Shown here in pieces: positions 26,061 to 46,911 of a DNA stretch of 64,000 bases. Numbering within the stretch: the first letter of the stretch is position 1; each line of letters starts with the position of its first letter. The DNA is from Seriola aureovittata. Its lineage: Eukaryota; Chordata; Actinopteri; Carangiformes; Carangidae. A model generated the notes under the pieces. It saw nothing but the letters and a program-made list of their open reading frames with translations. It was not told where the DNA came from and searched no databases. The stretch is from the NCBI RefSeq assembly GCF_021018895.1, contig NC_079379.1:24907776-24971775 (forward strand), written 5' to 3'. Position numbers and translations under genes: made by a program.

Positions 26061-27630
26061 AGCCGTGTGATAGAGGAATCAGAGAGGGAGGGGGGCAGGG
26101 CAACACTTCCGTTATAATATTAATAAAATATTAAAATAAATAACACACTTAATCCTCAGGTGAGTCACAGAAGGGACAGAGAGCTGATGATGTCACAGTG
26201 GGCGGGGCAGGGGCAGAGCATCCACCTGTACGCTTGAGTTAACTTATTGTAATATGGCAGCACAACGTTAAACAGCCCCGCAGCACAACCTGAAATCAGG
26301 AAGTGCTACACCAACATGTGCTGTGAACCTCTGTGGAAACTGATGATGTCATCCACCTTCCTCATAGATAGTAGACTGTAGAAATACAGATACAGTAAAA
26401 TAATGTCACGAGTCTCAGAAGAACTTTCATGTTAACCTCACGGTGCTGAAACGAACCAGATCAAATGGTGAATTCATGCTGTATTTTCTTGTCTTAGTTC
26501 ACTTTTATTTAAATCAATGTATAACTCAGCAAACAGCTGATCAGGTGGTAAGGAGAGCAGAGAGCTACACCTGACAGGAAGTGCTTCATCAGCGCCCAGA
26601 GCCTGAGCACCTGAATGATCAGGTTATTCATGGTAGAGCTTCACACCATAGACGTTTACACACAGACGCCACAGTGCTCGCCGCGACACGTCAGTGTCGC
26701 CGCCATATTGGAGCGAGAAGACGGGCCTGTGAGCAAATAGGAATAAACGGAGGAGCTGCAGTTTTTTTCTGGATAAAAAGAACAATAACGTTTATATGGT
26801 TATATGGTTTTTATAATCAGGCGTTTCTGATCCACGAGCTGTAAAAATAAAAGTCTGGGCTCCAGTTACTCAGAGGCGTCACAGGGTTTTCTGTAGGAGG
26901 GGTGTGTGTCTGCTTGACATGAAGTGAATCACAGAGAAGCACTCTGACCATAAATGACAAATAGGAGATAAATATATGGAGGTTAACACCGACTGACGGC
27001 AGCAGCTCTTTGGTTTGAATCAGGAAAAACCTTGAAGTGGAAAAACCTTTGTGACCTTCAGCTCGTGTGCAGTCACAGTATTTTTAGACAGAAGGTCAGA
27101 TAACATCTGTTCCAATCTGGAACTACATGTTTCTGGGTGACGTCCAGTGCAAACACACTAACACACACTCCGAGGCCCCGAGGCCCCGAGGCCCCGAGGC
27201 CCCGAGGCCCCGAGCCTCAAGCAGCAGCTGCAACTAAAATATGTTTCACTGTGTTTAAACGCTGAGAGGCTGAAGAACTGGTTTCTCTCCTGAGCTTCTA
27301 TTTTTTCTTGTTATTCTTCACCATTTAGTGGTTTTTCCTTTTAGGATTGAGGTGTTTAGTGGCTGAAATTATATTTTGTACCTGCAGAGACTCGACTACT
27401 ATTATTACGTTTCTTTACTTGTATTCTATTTTCTGTTTCTGATTTGTGTGAAATAGATAGATGAATGAAACCCCTGTACCTGTAACGGTAGAGCTCATCA
27501 CGTCAGATCTTTATCAGCTGGTGCAGTACACTCTGTCAACATGTCACCTGTGCTGTGTGTTACTCAGGTGTAGGTTTGGTGTGTGCAGAGTGCAGAGAGG
27601 ATCATGAACCGCTGGACGTCGGCTGTTCAG
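26061..27630. other. Intron/intergenic DNA upstream of the DAPK-like start codon
   Basis: No supported exon. Includes a six-copy 9-bp repeat (cgaggcccc) at 27172-27215. Likely intron 1 of the DAPK-like gene if the CpG-rich exon at 24.1 kb is used. Confidence 0.4.
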
Positions 27631-27657
27631 TAGCAGGGAGTGGACTCACAAACCAAC

Positions 27658-36219
<8,562 letters not shown>

Positions 36220-36229
36220 AGCCGACCGG

Positions 36230-36295
36230 GGGGGGGGGGGGCAGCTGGGTCCAGGTCCAGGTCCAGGTCCTGGTCCTGGTCCTGGTCCTGGAGGG
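36230..36295. repeat. Short G-run and (GGTCCA/GGTCCT)n minisatellite in the DAPK-like 3' UTR
   Basis: A G12 run is followed by about eight hexamer units. A second hexamer array, (GGTTCT)n, lies at 36439-36472 just past the polyadenylation signal. Confidence 0.85.
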
Positions 36296-36404
36296 TCGGA
36301 TCACTGAGGGGAAATGCTCCACTGTTCAAGTGAGATGGATGACGAAGTGTTACACACTGTCGCAGAAGTGCCTGGGACGTCTGATGAACTTCTCTTCATG
36401 ACGA

Positions 36405-36410
36405 AATAAA
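36405..36410 (+). terminator. Polyadenylation signal of the DAPK-like gene
   Basis: AATAAA about 185 bases after the stop codon, followed by a GT-rich stretch. Confidence 0.6.
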
Positions 36411-36441
36411 CTCACTGAAGACACGTGGCTTTCATGGTTCA

Positions 36442-36472
<31 letters not shown>

Positions 36473-36474
36473 AG

Positions 36475-39240
36475 GGTCAGACTGGATCTGGATCCTAACT
36501 GATTTGATAACACGAGCTTTGTGGAACTGTATTTACAGAAAATGTGAAGCTAAATTTATGTCCAAGTCTTCCATGACGTTTACACTGATGCCAATGTTTT
36601 AGAGACGTACATACACACATATAAATATATATATATATATATTTATAAATATAAATATAAATGTGTGTGTATTCTTGTTTTAATGTTGTCCTGTGAAGCC
36701 TGAAAAACACAAACGCATGAAGTTCAGCTAATAAGAAAATTATAGTTTGTTAATACCGACATTTTGTTTTCTGTCAGTTATGATCATGAAGTGAAAACAG
36801 CTGAGATCTGAGAGCAGTGACATCACCACAAACAGGTGAGACAGCTGATGAATGAGACACCCCCCACCCCCCCACTTCAACTTTGACCCCTGTAATTATC
36901 CCAGCTGTGAGCACTCTCAGTTCTCCTGGTGGATTGTTATTGGTGGTTACTGTGGTCACACCCCATTGGACATATTTTTAGTGACATCACATGATGAATT
37001 CCTGAGGTGAACACAGTGTTATCGTACCTGAGCTGGAATAAACCTCAGGCCCCTTTAAAACGATGACTTCACCACAAAATGGAAAGTTTCAGCTTTGGGT
37101 GGGTGTGGTCACAAGACACCTTTGCTCCACCTGTCCCAAGCAGTGATGTCACGGCGTACTCACAGTCTCAGGTGCACTTCACTCACAAATATCCTGAACA
37201 CTCTTGATCTTCATAAAACAATCTCATGTAGTCTCTGTTTTTTTTGTTTTTGTTTGTTTTTTTAAATGATTGGTTGTATCTTTGCTCGTTACCTGCACGC
37301 TTGGTTGCCATGGAAACGTAGAAACGCTCCCCTGGCTTCTCATCCGTGTTGACTGAAGAGTTCCTCATGAGGACATCTAACATGATGTTTTGTTCAGCTG
37401 CTGTTTCCAAGCAACCTCACATCCACTGATGTTCAGACATCAGCACAGAGCTGGGAGGGAATCTGGGGGTCGGGGGGGTTTTGTGTGTTTTGGGGGTTTT
37501 TATGGGTTTTGTGGACGTGACGCCAGTCAGTGTTTGAATCAGTGCTGTACATATTACGTCTTTTGTACTGTCATGTGCTGTATAAATTTAAAATGGTACA
37601 TTCATGCATGTCATAAACAACCCCACTACCTACAGTCGTATTTTATTATTAGTATTTTGAAAAACTGCCAAAGCTCATCATGTTGTGTCTGTTCTCAGTC
37701 CAATCTGTCAGTGACTGTTTCATTTCCTGTTCATGTTGCTCAGTTGAGTCATGTGACTCAGATCAGCCAATCTAATCAGTGTCCACCAATCACATGTGAC
37801 AGACCACGACTGATTAAAGGTGACGGTTAGAATAAAGGACATTTTTGATTAATGATTGAGTTATTCTTGTATCATCAGCACAGTGACCTCTGACCTTTGG
37901 ACACTCACAGCATGTGTTGCTTGTGTTTGTTTTTTGTTTGTTTTTTGTAAATTTTGAATTTACAAACTTTAAGACAAGTAGTATGAATAAACACTACATT
38001 AGAGACATTTACACAGTGATAATAAATTAGGTACAAAAGCGCAAAACAACAACAAACTAAATATAAACAGAGTAAATCAAAATATTCAAATATGAAATAA
38101 AAATAAAAACTTACATATTCAATAGTGAGGTCGTTTTCTAATAATATAAAAAGATATTGCATTTGTTTAGATTTTATTAATTTCACGGACTAAGTATATA
38201 TAGTTTTAATTCATTATAATACGACGTGAATATCTGTGGGGACTTTATAAATTTAGCCTTATGGATAAAATAATTTGCTAAAATTAGCAAAAAATCGTTA
38301 ATTAGGTCCGATTTTATGTCCTCTAGTAATACACCAAAAATTATATTATTATAACCTATAGTAGTAATTGCCGTGGTTTTGTTTCTTAACCATTCCACCT
38401 TCACAGAAAAGGCAGTTGTCTCCTGTGTTGGTGTCACCTCAGCCAGCTGAGACACACTCACAGGTCACATGAACCTGTGTTTCGCTCTGACCATGCAGAT
38501 CAGCCCATGGAAACAGTGTCAGTGGAGACAGAGCTCCTTCCTGTTGTGCTGTGTCATCCAGTGTTGTGCATGAACCTACTCACTTTTTGCTGAACCATGA
38601 ACTGAATGTAGCTGTTTGCTGAGAGTGGACTACGCTCGCACACCAGAAGGTGGCAGGAATGCACCAAAATACTGTCTGCCAACCGCCAAATAAACCCAAA
38701 TAACACCAGAAGAACAAATAAAAATTTTTTTTTTTAAACAAATCAACAGTCGAAAAGGCACAAATCACATTCAGGATAAATGCAGAAGCTGTAGGAACAA
38801 CTGAGCAAGCAGTAATACAAATATAAATATAGATCAGAGGAAAGAAAATGGAAAAATAGATAAATAATAAGAAAAATAAGGGAAAAAACTTAAACAATTA
38901 TACATATAAAACAAAAATAAAAGGGACAAAATAAGAGATGATGGGCCTTTTTACTATTACAGCATTTCATATATTTTATATACAGTATTATTTCATTTAA
39001 ATAAGCATAAAATATAGGTGTGGTTTTTAAGAAACGGCATTTATTTATAAAATATTTTGCTTAAAGTATTTTCATTCCCAAACTCCATGTTTTTGTTTTC
39101 CATTTGAAGACCAAATTTTATATTTTTATATCTCAGAGTTAAAACAATGTGATTATTACATGTCATCCAATACTGGAAAGCTTCCCAAAATGTCCTGGTT
39201 TAATTACAATAAATAAAAGAGATGTTCTATGGTCAGGAGA
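36475..39240. other. Intergenic DNA without a recognised gene
   Basis: AT-rich, with an (AT)n run at 36622-36655 and poly-T runs at 37238-37262. Open frames on both strands are low complexity or lack splice support. Confidence 0.45.
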
Positions 39241-39299
39241 AAAAGAGCTGTTGGTTGTACCAGAGCCCGAGGGCGATGTTGCTGGGCAATTCCTGAAGG

Positions 39300-39651
39300 C
39301 AGTAAACCAATGACGTCGTGACGCGTCATCAACACTCGACCCAGCGCCTTACTCCAAAAACGAAACGGAAGAAAACACACCAGTCGTGAACTGGGACCAC
39401 ATTACTTACTAAACTGGAGAAACTGTTTTTTAAACGTGTTTAATGACGCTCTGTTGTACAGTGACTTTAGCTGTAGGTCGGTGGACGAACACACTCGGTG
39501 GCAAAAAACAACAACCAGCTGAAAGCAGAGCGCGAACTTAGCTAACATTGAGCTAACATTTGTTCTAAAAGAAGAGGAATAAGCTAACAACAGTCGAACG
39601 ACTTGGCGCCTTATGGATGAAGAACATAATTAACTTACACTGAGCAACACA
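39300..39651 (+). promoter_or_regulatory. Promoter/5' UTR of the SDDEPL-repeat gene, with a uORF
   Basis: Contains a CRE-like palindromic stretch, 'tgacgtcgtgacgcgtca', at about 39311-39329 in otherwise AT-rich DNA. An upstream ORF of six codons (MDEEHN, ATG at 39613) ends 22 bases before the main ATG at 39652, which has A at -3 and G at +4. The uORF would be expected to reduce or tune main-frame translation. Confidence 0.5.
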
Positions 39652-42600
39652 ATGGATTCCTGCACAGCTGACTTACCCACTGCAGTGGCACATGACTCTC
39701 CAGGTAGTTAGATAATCAATGTTATTTTTACGTTTTTTATTACGACGTTTTAGTGGACGACGTTGTAGCTAAGAGCTAAGTTGATGAAGCATTGATTTCA
39801 CGGCAGCTAGCTTCTGTTTAACACAGTGAAGATGTTGGAGTTTACACTGATCAGATTCAATAACTTCAGGTTCAGACCAGGCTAATGCGAGTTTTAGCGG
39901 TTTGTTTGGCCTGCAGCAAAGTAAGTTTTAAATGATAGTATTGGTTGTATTTGTAATAAACTTTGGTGGAAATCAGCTCAACTAATTTACAAGATAATAA
40001 CTTGCATTAAATATCTCATATATTACCTCGTGTCTCATCTTTCAGGATCTTTGGGGTCAAAAATTTCATCTGCAAAATGAGCACTTTTACTTTTTCAGAA
40101 ATACATTTTGGTGGTAATACGTACTGTATGTACTTTTACTCAAGTAAAATTTTGAATGTCGACCTTTACTTAATTTTTTACTTGTAACTGAATCTTTTTA
40201 CATTGTGGTATTTGGATAGTACCACCACTGTCCATCGTACTTCTGTTATTGAGGTATTTCCATTTAATAGTACCTTATACTTCAGGACATGTCATACAGA
40301 AACTTTGTACTTTTTACTCCAGTACATTTATCTGACAACTAAAGTTAACTTGTTTTAAGTGCAAAGCATATGATCAACTTATAAAATATGATTACATTTT
40401 TGATTAATGTGACAATTACTTTCTTAATTGTTTTGTCAATTAGTTTTTTTTTCAAATTTACAATTGATATCTGTAAGATAATAGTGAAAAATGAGCGTTG
40501 TAATTTCCTCACAATTGAAAAGCTGCAACCAGCGAACGTTTGGCATTTTTACTTAATGTACAATCAGCTTCTAACATATGATACATATACTGAGTATTAA
40601 ACTACCCACAACAATATTAAATTTGCCGCTCATTTATTAACGTCTCTGTATCTGAGACACATACAGGGAACATTTCTAGCTTTTCATCCTAATTTGTCTT
40701 TACTTCTATTTTTCCTATCAGCCTTTACTGTCAAAGAAAGGCAAATGGCCATGTCAGCGGCCGATCACTGTGACTGATCACTATAAGCAGTTTCCACTGT
40801 ATTTTCAACTGGACATATTCTGGCCTTTTGGAATCAAAAGGTGGTAAATTTATATGTCAATATTTCCTGTTGTAGCTTCTGATGACTCCTCAGATGATGA
40901 GCCGCTGATAAAGAAGAAAACAACCTCTGCAGCTGCTGAGAAACCTGAGAAAAAAGAAAACACATCGTCCCGCTCTAATGGCACAAATAAGAACGCAGGT
41001 GATTACATCACCGTCTATCTGTAACTATTCTGCAGCAGTGATGTGTTGATCTGTGTCCGGAGAGATTACCTGTAAAGTTTGCTTTATGCACCTTTTCCAG
41101 ATTTGAACACAGGTGATAGCTCCGACAATGAGCCTCTGAGTAAGATCGCCAAAGTGTCCTCCAAAACTGCTAAGAAGCCTTCCTCAGTGTCTCCAAAGAA
41201 ATCTGTGGACACAAAGAAAAAAGGTAAGAGAAATTTCCCTCCATGAACCTGCAGCATCAGCAGAAAGCAAAGGTTTTGGCAGATATCACAGCTTATCAAG
41301 AGTCTCTCTGTTCTTGATTTAGAAATTTCCACCGAGTCTTCTTGCAGATTTCTTCAGGTTCTGAGATATTTGCAGGCTCTATTAGCAGACACAGCATGTT
41401 TAAGATCACAGATATTTAGTGATGTTCAGGTCAGGGTCCGTTCCGAAAGCTCCAGCTTGTGTGTCTTCAAGTGGTTCATGGTGGATTTTGAAATCTGCTT
41501 TAGATCTTTGTCCTATTGTAGAAACCAGCCTTGTTTCACTGTCACTTACTTGACTGACTGCAGGACAGTTGCATCCAGAATTTGCTGATATTCAGTTGCA
41601 TCCATTGTTCCCTCTATCTGTGCAGTGTTTCCTGCGCCTAAGCAAAATATTTCCACCCCCATAATTAACAGTTGACAAGATGTTTGTCTCTTCAAGTGCT
41701 GCTGCTTTTATTCTCCAAACACACTTTGAGTGATTGTGGCCAGGGAGCTCAGTTTTCACATCATCTGTCCACAGCACACCAACTCTGGCTTATCCAGATG
41801 TTTCTCTGCAGACTTCAGACATTGACTTTTGTGATGAAGTTTCCCTCTGATGACTTCCATGTATGAATTTGTGCATCAGTGCTGCACAGTGGAACAATGC
41901 ATTACCATCCCTTTGTCAGCTAAACCTCCTGCAGCTCTCTGCAGTCATATTTTGTAGGTGTGTTCTTCATTTTCAGATCCTCAGTCAGCTGCTGGAGGAG
42001 CCTCTTGTTGTTGAATATTACCACAAAGTTATGAGCTCTAGATTTCTCATCAGCTAACAACAATGTAAAAAAGATGCAGTGGCCAGTTTAGGTCAAATAT
42101 TTTCAACTTGATTGAAGTAAATTTATATGTTAATATTTCCTGTTGTAGCTTCTGATGACTCCTCAGATGATGAGCCGCTGATAAAGAAGAAAACAACCTC
42201 TGCAGCTGCTGAGAAACCTGAGAAAAAAGAAAACACATCGTCCCGATCTAATGGCACAAATAAGAACTAATTGATATCTGTAAGATAATAGTGAAAAATG
42301 AGCGTTGTAATTTCCTCACAATTGAAGCTGCAACCAGCGAACGTTTGGCATTTTTACTTAATGTACAATCAGCTTCTAACATATGATACATATACTGAGT
42401 ATTAAACTACCCACAACAATATTAAATTTGCCGCTCATTTATTAACGTCTCTGTATCTGAGACACATACAGGGAACATTTCTAGCTTTTCATCCTAATTT
42501 GTCTTTACTTCTATTTTTCCTATCAGCCTTTACTGTCAAAGAAAGGCAAATGGCCACATCAGCGGCCGATCACTGTGACTGATCACTATATATATATATA

Positions 42601-43643
42601 TATATTTTCAACTGGGCATATTGTGGCCTTTTGGAATCAAAAGGTGGTAAATTTATATGTTAATATTTCCTGTTGTAGCTTCTGATGACTCCTCAGATGA
42701 TGAGCCGCTGATAAAGAAGAAAACAACCTCTGCAGCTGCTGAGAAACCTGAGAAAAAAGAAAACACATCGTCCCGATCTAATGGCACAAATAAGAACGCA
42801 GGTGATTACATCACCGTCTATCTGTAACTATTCTGCAGCAGTGATGTGTTGATCTGTGTCCGGAGAGATTACCTGTAAAGTTTGCTTTATGCACCTTTTC
42901 CAGATTTGAACACAGGTGATAGCTCCGACAATGAGCCTCTGAGTAAGATCGCCAAAGTGTCCTCCAAAACTGCTAAGAAGCCTTCCTCAGTGTCTCCAAA
43001 GAAATCTGTGGACACAAAGAAAAAAGGTAAGAGAAATTTCCCTCCATGAACCTGCAGCATCAGCAGAAAGCAGCCGTTCTCTGCAGCTGATACTTACATT
43101 TGATTTTATATTATTACGGAATCACCAGATGATGATGAAAATTTGGATGAAGAGCCTCTGAGTGAAATTGCCAAGAAACTTAAATCCAGACCCCAGAGAA
43201 AGGCAGCCGTCACACCGTCTAGACAATCAGCCACAGCTATAAAATCCAAAAGGAGCATGGCGAGGAAAAATGGTAGGTGTGAAATGTGGAAATCTGAACA
43301 CATCTAAAATACTTCTCTCATTGCATCTTTAACAAAAAATAAATACGTTTTGTCTGTTCTAGTTAAATGTACAGAGTCTTCATGTGACAGCTCAGACGAT
43401 GAAACACTGGTAGCAATAAAGATGAGGACGAAGGCTGCTGAAGCAACCAACAAGAAAACAAAACTTAAAGACGAATCACGAAAAGGTCGGCAGCTCTCTC
43501 ATTACACTGACACAAGGAATTCATTATATTCAGCTTGATCACAAGTAGTAAACTCTTGTATTTCACATCCGCAGACAGCAGCTCTGATGACCATGACCAT
43601 GATGTTGACGATGATGATGATGATGATGTTGTGTATGTTGATA

Positions 43644-43678
<35 letters not shown>

Positions 43679-45238
43679 GATGATGAAGATTATAAGCCCA
43701 TGAGGAAAATCATCACCAGTAACAAGAAACCAGTGAGGAGAAACACAAAGAGGACGACTGTACTTCAACGTGATGCGTCAAAAAAGACACACGGTACAAA
43801 AGAGAGCAGGACATGAACACAACATCATGTGACACACCTGATCCTACAGACCGAACTAGACACATTAGATCGAGGGCGTAGGTCTGCACATGGACGGGAG
43901 GGAAATGTCCCTGCCAATATGTGAGTGAAGTAATGTTAGATCATTCCGACGTACCGTCCAAGAGGATACGTCTCCAAGACAACCGATTCAGACACGCTAG
44001 AATTTGATTGGCTGAAAGGGCGGGGGCCTTTCTGAAGGATCACGTCACGTGATGACATCACAGTGGAACCTGACGTCCCCGGAAAAATGTCAACTCATGT
44101 TCTTTAACCACGTTAGCTAGCGTTAACTAGCAAGTTAACCCTGGCTGCTGCTGGCTAGCAGTCAGGAAGCTAGCTAGTAAATGTAAAATATTTATATATT
44201 AAATAATATAAAATGGTGGATAAATCAAAGTATGAGTTTAATTTCTGTCGAGAAATCCCATGAAAACGTTGCATGAATGAATGATTTTGTAGTTTCATCT
44301 TCAGGGTGCAAAATGATAGTGTGATTAAATATACACTATTACGGAATAATTGTAAATTACTAATTTATATTTAACGTAACCACAGTCCACCTATTCTGAT
44401 GTTAACTTGTAAATTATTATAACATGGCAATTTTTTTTAGTTTTAGTCTTTGATCTGTTACTATCAGTTTTATTTAAATGTAAATACATTTCTGGAAGTA
44501 AATTCAGATCTTATATGTTGATAAATACTTTGGTTACCAGCATTAAAAAGTCCTCCTTGTTTTGGAGGGGTGACGAGGTTGTTGCGTCCCTGCCAATGAT
44601 GAGAACAAACTTACATTAATCCCTGCTGCTGTGACTGTTGTTTGGCAGGACAGTCTGATGAAAGCCCAGATGATGAACCCTTGATTAACCTTGTGAAAAA
44701 GATCAACACTGGCAGGAAAACCAAGACCAAAACAAAGGCCGCAGCTCCGAAGAAGAGGAACAGTCCCAGAAAGCCAAGAAAGATGCCTGTGTTAGGTAAA
44801 GATCAGAGCGACCGTAGTTGTAGAGGCCAGTTCATAAGATTAAGATGTCCAGTAAAACCTCTCAGGAAAAATAATGCTTGTGTTTTGAAGAATTTTCTTC
44901 TATAGTTGAATGACATCTTGTTTTTATTAATATCTTTTCAGATTTGTCAAGCAACAGTTCAGATGATGAACCTTTAATCAAAGCAGCTAAACACCCACAA
45001 GTTACCAAGATCCTGAGAATAATACTGGAGAGGTGTGATGGTGACGATGGCGGACCAACAGGAAGCCTGACAAAAAAGCAGAACAGGTACTGATTACATA
45101 ACGAAGTGATTACTGATGCCTTAATAAAAGCTCAAAATTAAAAAATGATTCTTTTTCTCCTAAACAGAGACAGCGAATGACGAAAAGCCCACAAAGGAGA
45201 AATTGGAGGATTCAGAGGAAACATCAGAAGAGGAATAA
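39652..45238 (+). CDS. Unrecognised acidic/Lys-rich protein built from exon-encoded SSDDEPL repeats
   Basis: Coding exons: 39652-39703, 40876-40998, 41101-41223, (42149-42268 broken copy), 42679-42801, 42904-43026, 43129-43272, 43363-43485, 43575-43793, 44649-44795, 44942-45040 or -45086, 45168 to stop. All internal exons begin and end in phase 1, so they can be added or lost without frameshift. Four are exactly 123 bases. Most open with an acidic Ser motif (SDDSSDDEPLIKK, DSSDNEPLSKI, NLDEEPLSEI, DSSDDETLVAI, ESPDDEPLINL, NSSDDEPLIKA) followed by a basic Lys/Ser/Pro stretch. The S-D-D-E cores fit casein kinase 2 sites and the basic parts resemble nuclear localisation signals. Exon 43575-43793 adds a long Asp run. 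With the exon 11 donor at 45040 the tail is acidic (EDSEETSEEE, stop 45236-45238); with the donor at 45086 it stops almost at once (45178-45180). About 450 residues. A nuclear, disordered, chromatin- or nucleolus-type protein is inferred. I do not recognise the family. Confidence 0.72.
40462..41269 (+). repeat. Intragenic duplication, copy A
   Basis: An ~808-base block (intron end, exons 40876-40998 and 41101-41223, start of next intron) is repeated almost identically at 42269-43072, introns included. Exonic differences are few, for example cgctctaat versus cgatctaat. Confidence 0.92.
41320..42050 (-). pseudogene. Decayed Tc1/mariner-like transposase relic
   Basis: The minus-strand frame at 41777-41592 reads LWTDDVKTELPGHNHSK, then VWR, then NILSTVNYGGGNIL. 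This matches the Tc1 catalytic-core pattern 'LWSDE.K.E.FG' and 'T.KHGGGS.M' in order and spacing. The flanking sequence is interrupted by stops. It lies between copy A and the broken exon copy. It is non-functional as it stands. Confidence 0.6.
42117..42268 (+). pseudogene. Truncated third copy of the first SDDEPL exon
   Basis: Repeats 40844-40996 up to AAGAAC. At that point the sequence jumps directly into the start of copy B (aattgatatctg). The normal donor (GCAG|gtgatt) is lost and a TAA follows in frame at the junction, so inclusion of this exon would end the protein. The acceptor is still intact. Confidence 0.85.
42269..43072 (+). repeat. Intragenic duplication, copy B
   Basis: About 804 bases, near-identical to copy A, with intact exons 42679-42801 and 42904-43026. 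A (TA)n run at 42587-42604 replaces a short segment of copy A. Confidence 0.92.
43800..44640. other. Long intron of the SDDEPL gene
   Basis: About 855 bases between exons 43575-43793 and 44649-44795. Contains 'gctagc'-rich dispersed-repeat sequence around 44110-44180. No other exon is seen. Confidence 0.5.
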
Positions 45239-45245
45239 GCGTTAG

Positions 45246-46620
45246 AATCATAAAGGAATGAATTACTCTTTATTGTCACTTTTCAGCTTCTGGATCTGGA
45301 AGTTCAAACCAATTAGTGGCTCCACATTTGAGGAACTTCCCAAAGTGTTGTAAATCCCACAGAGAGACACCTCTCTAAAAAAAAATGAATTAGTGTTCAT
45401 GTGAAGGTACTGTGTGTTTTATATACGTACATGTTCTTTTAAGGTGGTCGTATTTTTACTCCAGTTTTTAGGTTTTGGACCAGGTTTTGCAGGTTCCTCA
45501 GATTTTACGCCCAGTCTTATATGTTGTTTTACTATTTATGCTTGTTGCTCACATCAGCTGCTTCCTCTGGTTTTCATTTTTAAGATAGTTAATTAAAAAT
45601 CATTGATGTAATTTAAACCTCTGCTTTCATATTAATTGTACACTCAGCATGCAGCAGTCAAAACCTCTTGTGTTGCATTAAACTGTGTTACCTTAGAAAA
45701 TTCATACGATGTGAGTCAGTCTCTATTTCAGCTGATTCACCTCACACCCACAATTATTGTTCTTCATTTGCGTCTGACATTTTCCTTCCAGTAGCATTGA
45801 GACTGAGGCAAGTTAATTTTTTACACTCATTACTAGAGCTTTACGATGCTGCAGCAACCGTCCAATCCAACCATTAACCGGTATATACTGCAGGGTATTT
45901 TAGAAAACTAAATTCACCCTTTTTATGTCACTTTTAATAGAAATTCTAAGTTCACTTTGGACATATTTGGGGTAACAGTGGGGGTGTCTGGGTTCCTCCA
46001 TCCAGCTCTTAACTCAAGAACCTGGCATCAGGTTTACACGTATCTTTTTTTGTGTTTTTGTTTTGTTTTTTTGTAGTTACCTGGTAAATTAAGTTGACTA
46101 CCTCCTTAAAGCTAAAGCTGCAACTGACAGGTGATACTTTTAATTTAGAATTTTATTTTAAACGTTTATCTTAAATTAACAATCAATTAATTGGTCAGTC
46201 ATTCACTTTCTCAGTTAATTGTTTAGTCCATGAAATTCCAGAAAATAGTGAAAAGCTTCGGTCACAATATTCTAAAGCCAAAGGTGATGAGTTCAATTGT
46301 CCAATTATTCGATATTTAACCGTTGTTTTTTTCTGTTGATTCAGCAAAACGTGATATAAAAACTGAAAAGCGAAACCGGATTAATTCATAACTCAGTCGT
46401 TTAACTTTCTAGACTAATTGAGCACTAAAAACATGAATTATTATAAACAAGTAAAAGCGTGAGTAGGATATAAGATAATGTAAGAAAATAACGCCTTAAA
46501 ATGAACGCAGGCATTAATGTAATGGTGTAATATTCAAGAAGGAATTGAAAATTTGACGTTTTTAGTTTTCTACAATTTGTAGTGAAGTTTGGTCTTCGTT
46601 CTTCTTCGCTGCTTTCTGAA
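45246..46620. other. 3' UTR of the SDDEPL gene and intergenic DNA
   Basis: AT-rich with no supported gene. The nearest poly(A)-like signal is ATTAAA around 45592, so the 3' UTR is probably about 350-400 bases. Confidence 0.4.
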
Positions 46621-46911
46621 GCCGTCGGGAACTTCCGGCATGTCTGCGTCACAACCCGGCAGCTGCGGTGTTAAGTTGAGTCCTCCAGCAGAGTCAACAT
46701 TACAGTAAATACAGCAGCTGCTCGTGTTAGTTTGTGACTTCGTAAAGAAAAGTTAATCTACAGAAGAGAAACTTGTAGCCCGACCTGTCACCTGCCAGAC
46801 GGACCGTAAAGCCAAGTATTGATCGGTGTCTGGGGGCTAGCTAACTGCTTGTTAGCTAGCATGCTGCTGTCTCAACACATCAGACTCCTCTCGGATTAAT
46901 TTCATCTCGTC

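Noticed and set aside
37183..37410. 75-codon reverse frame of ordinary-looking composition
   Set aside because: No similarity or splice support; part of it is a poly-T derived Lys/Asn run.
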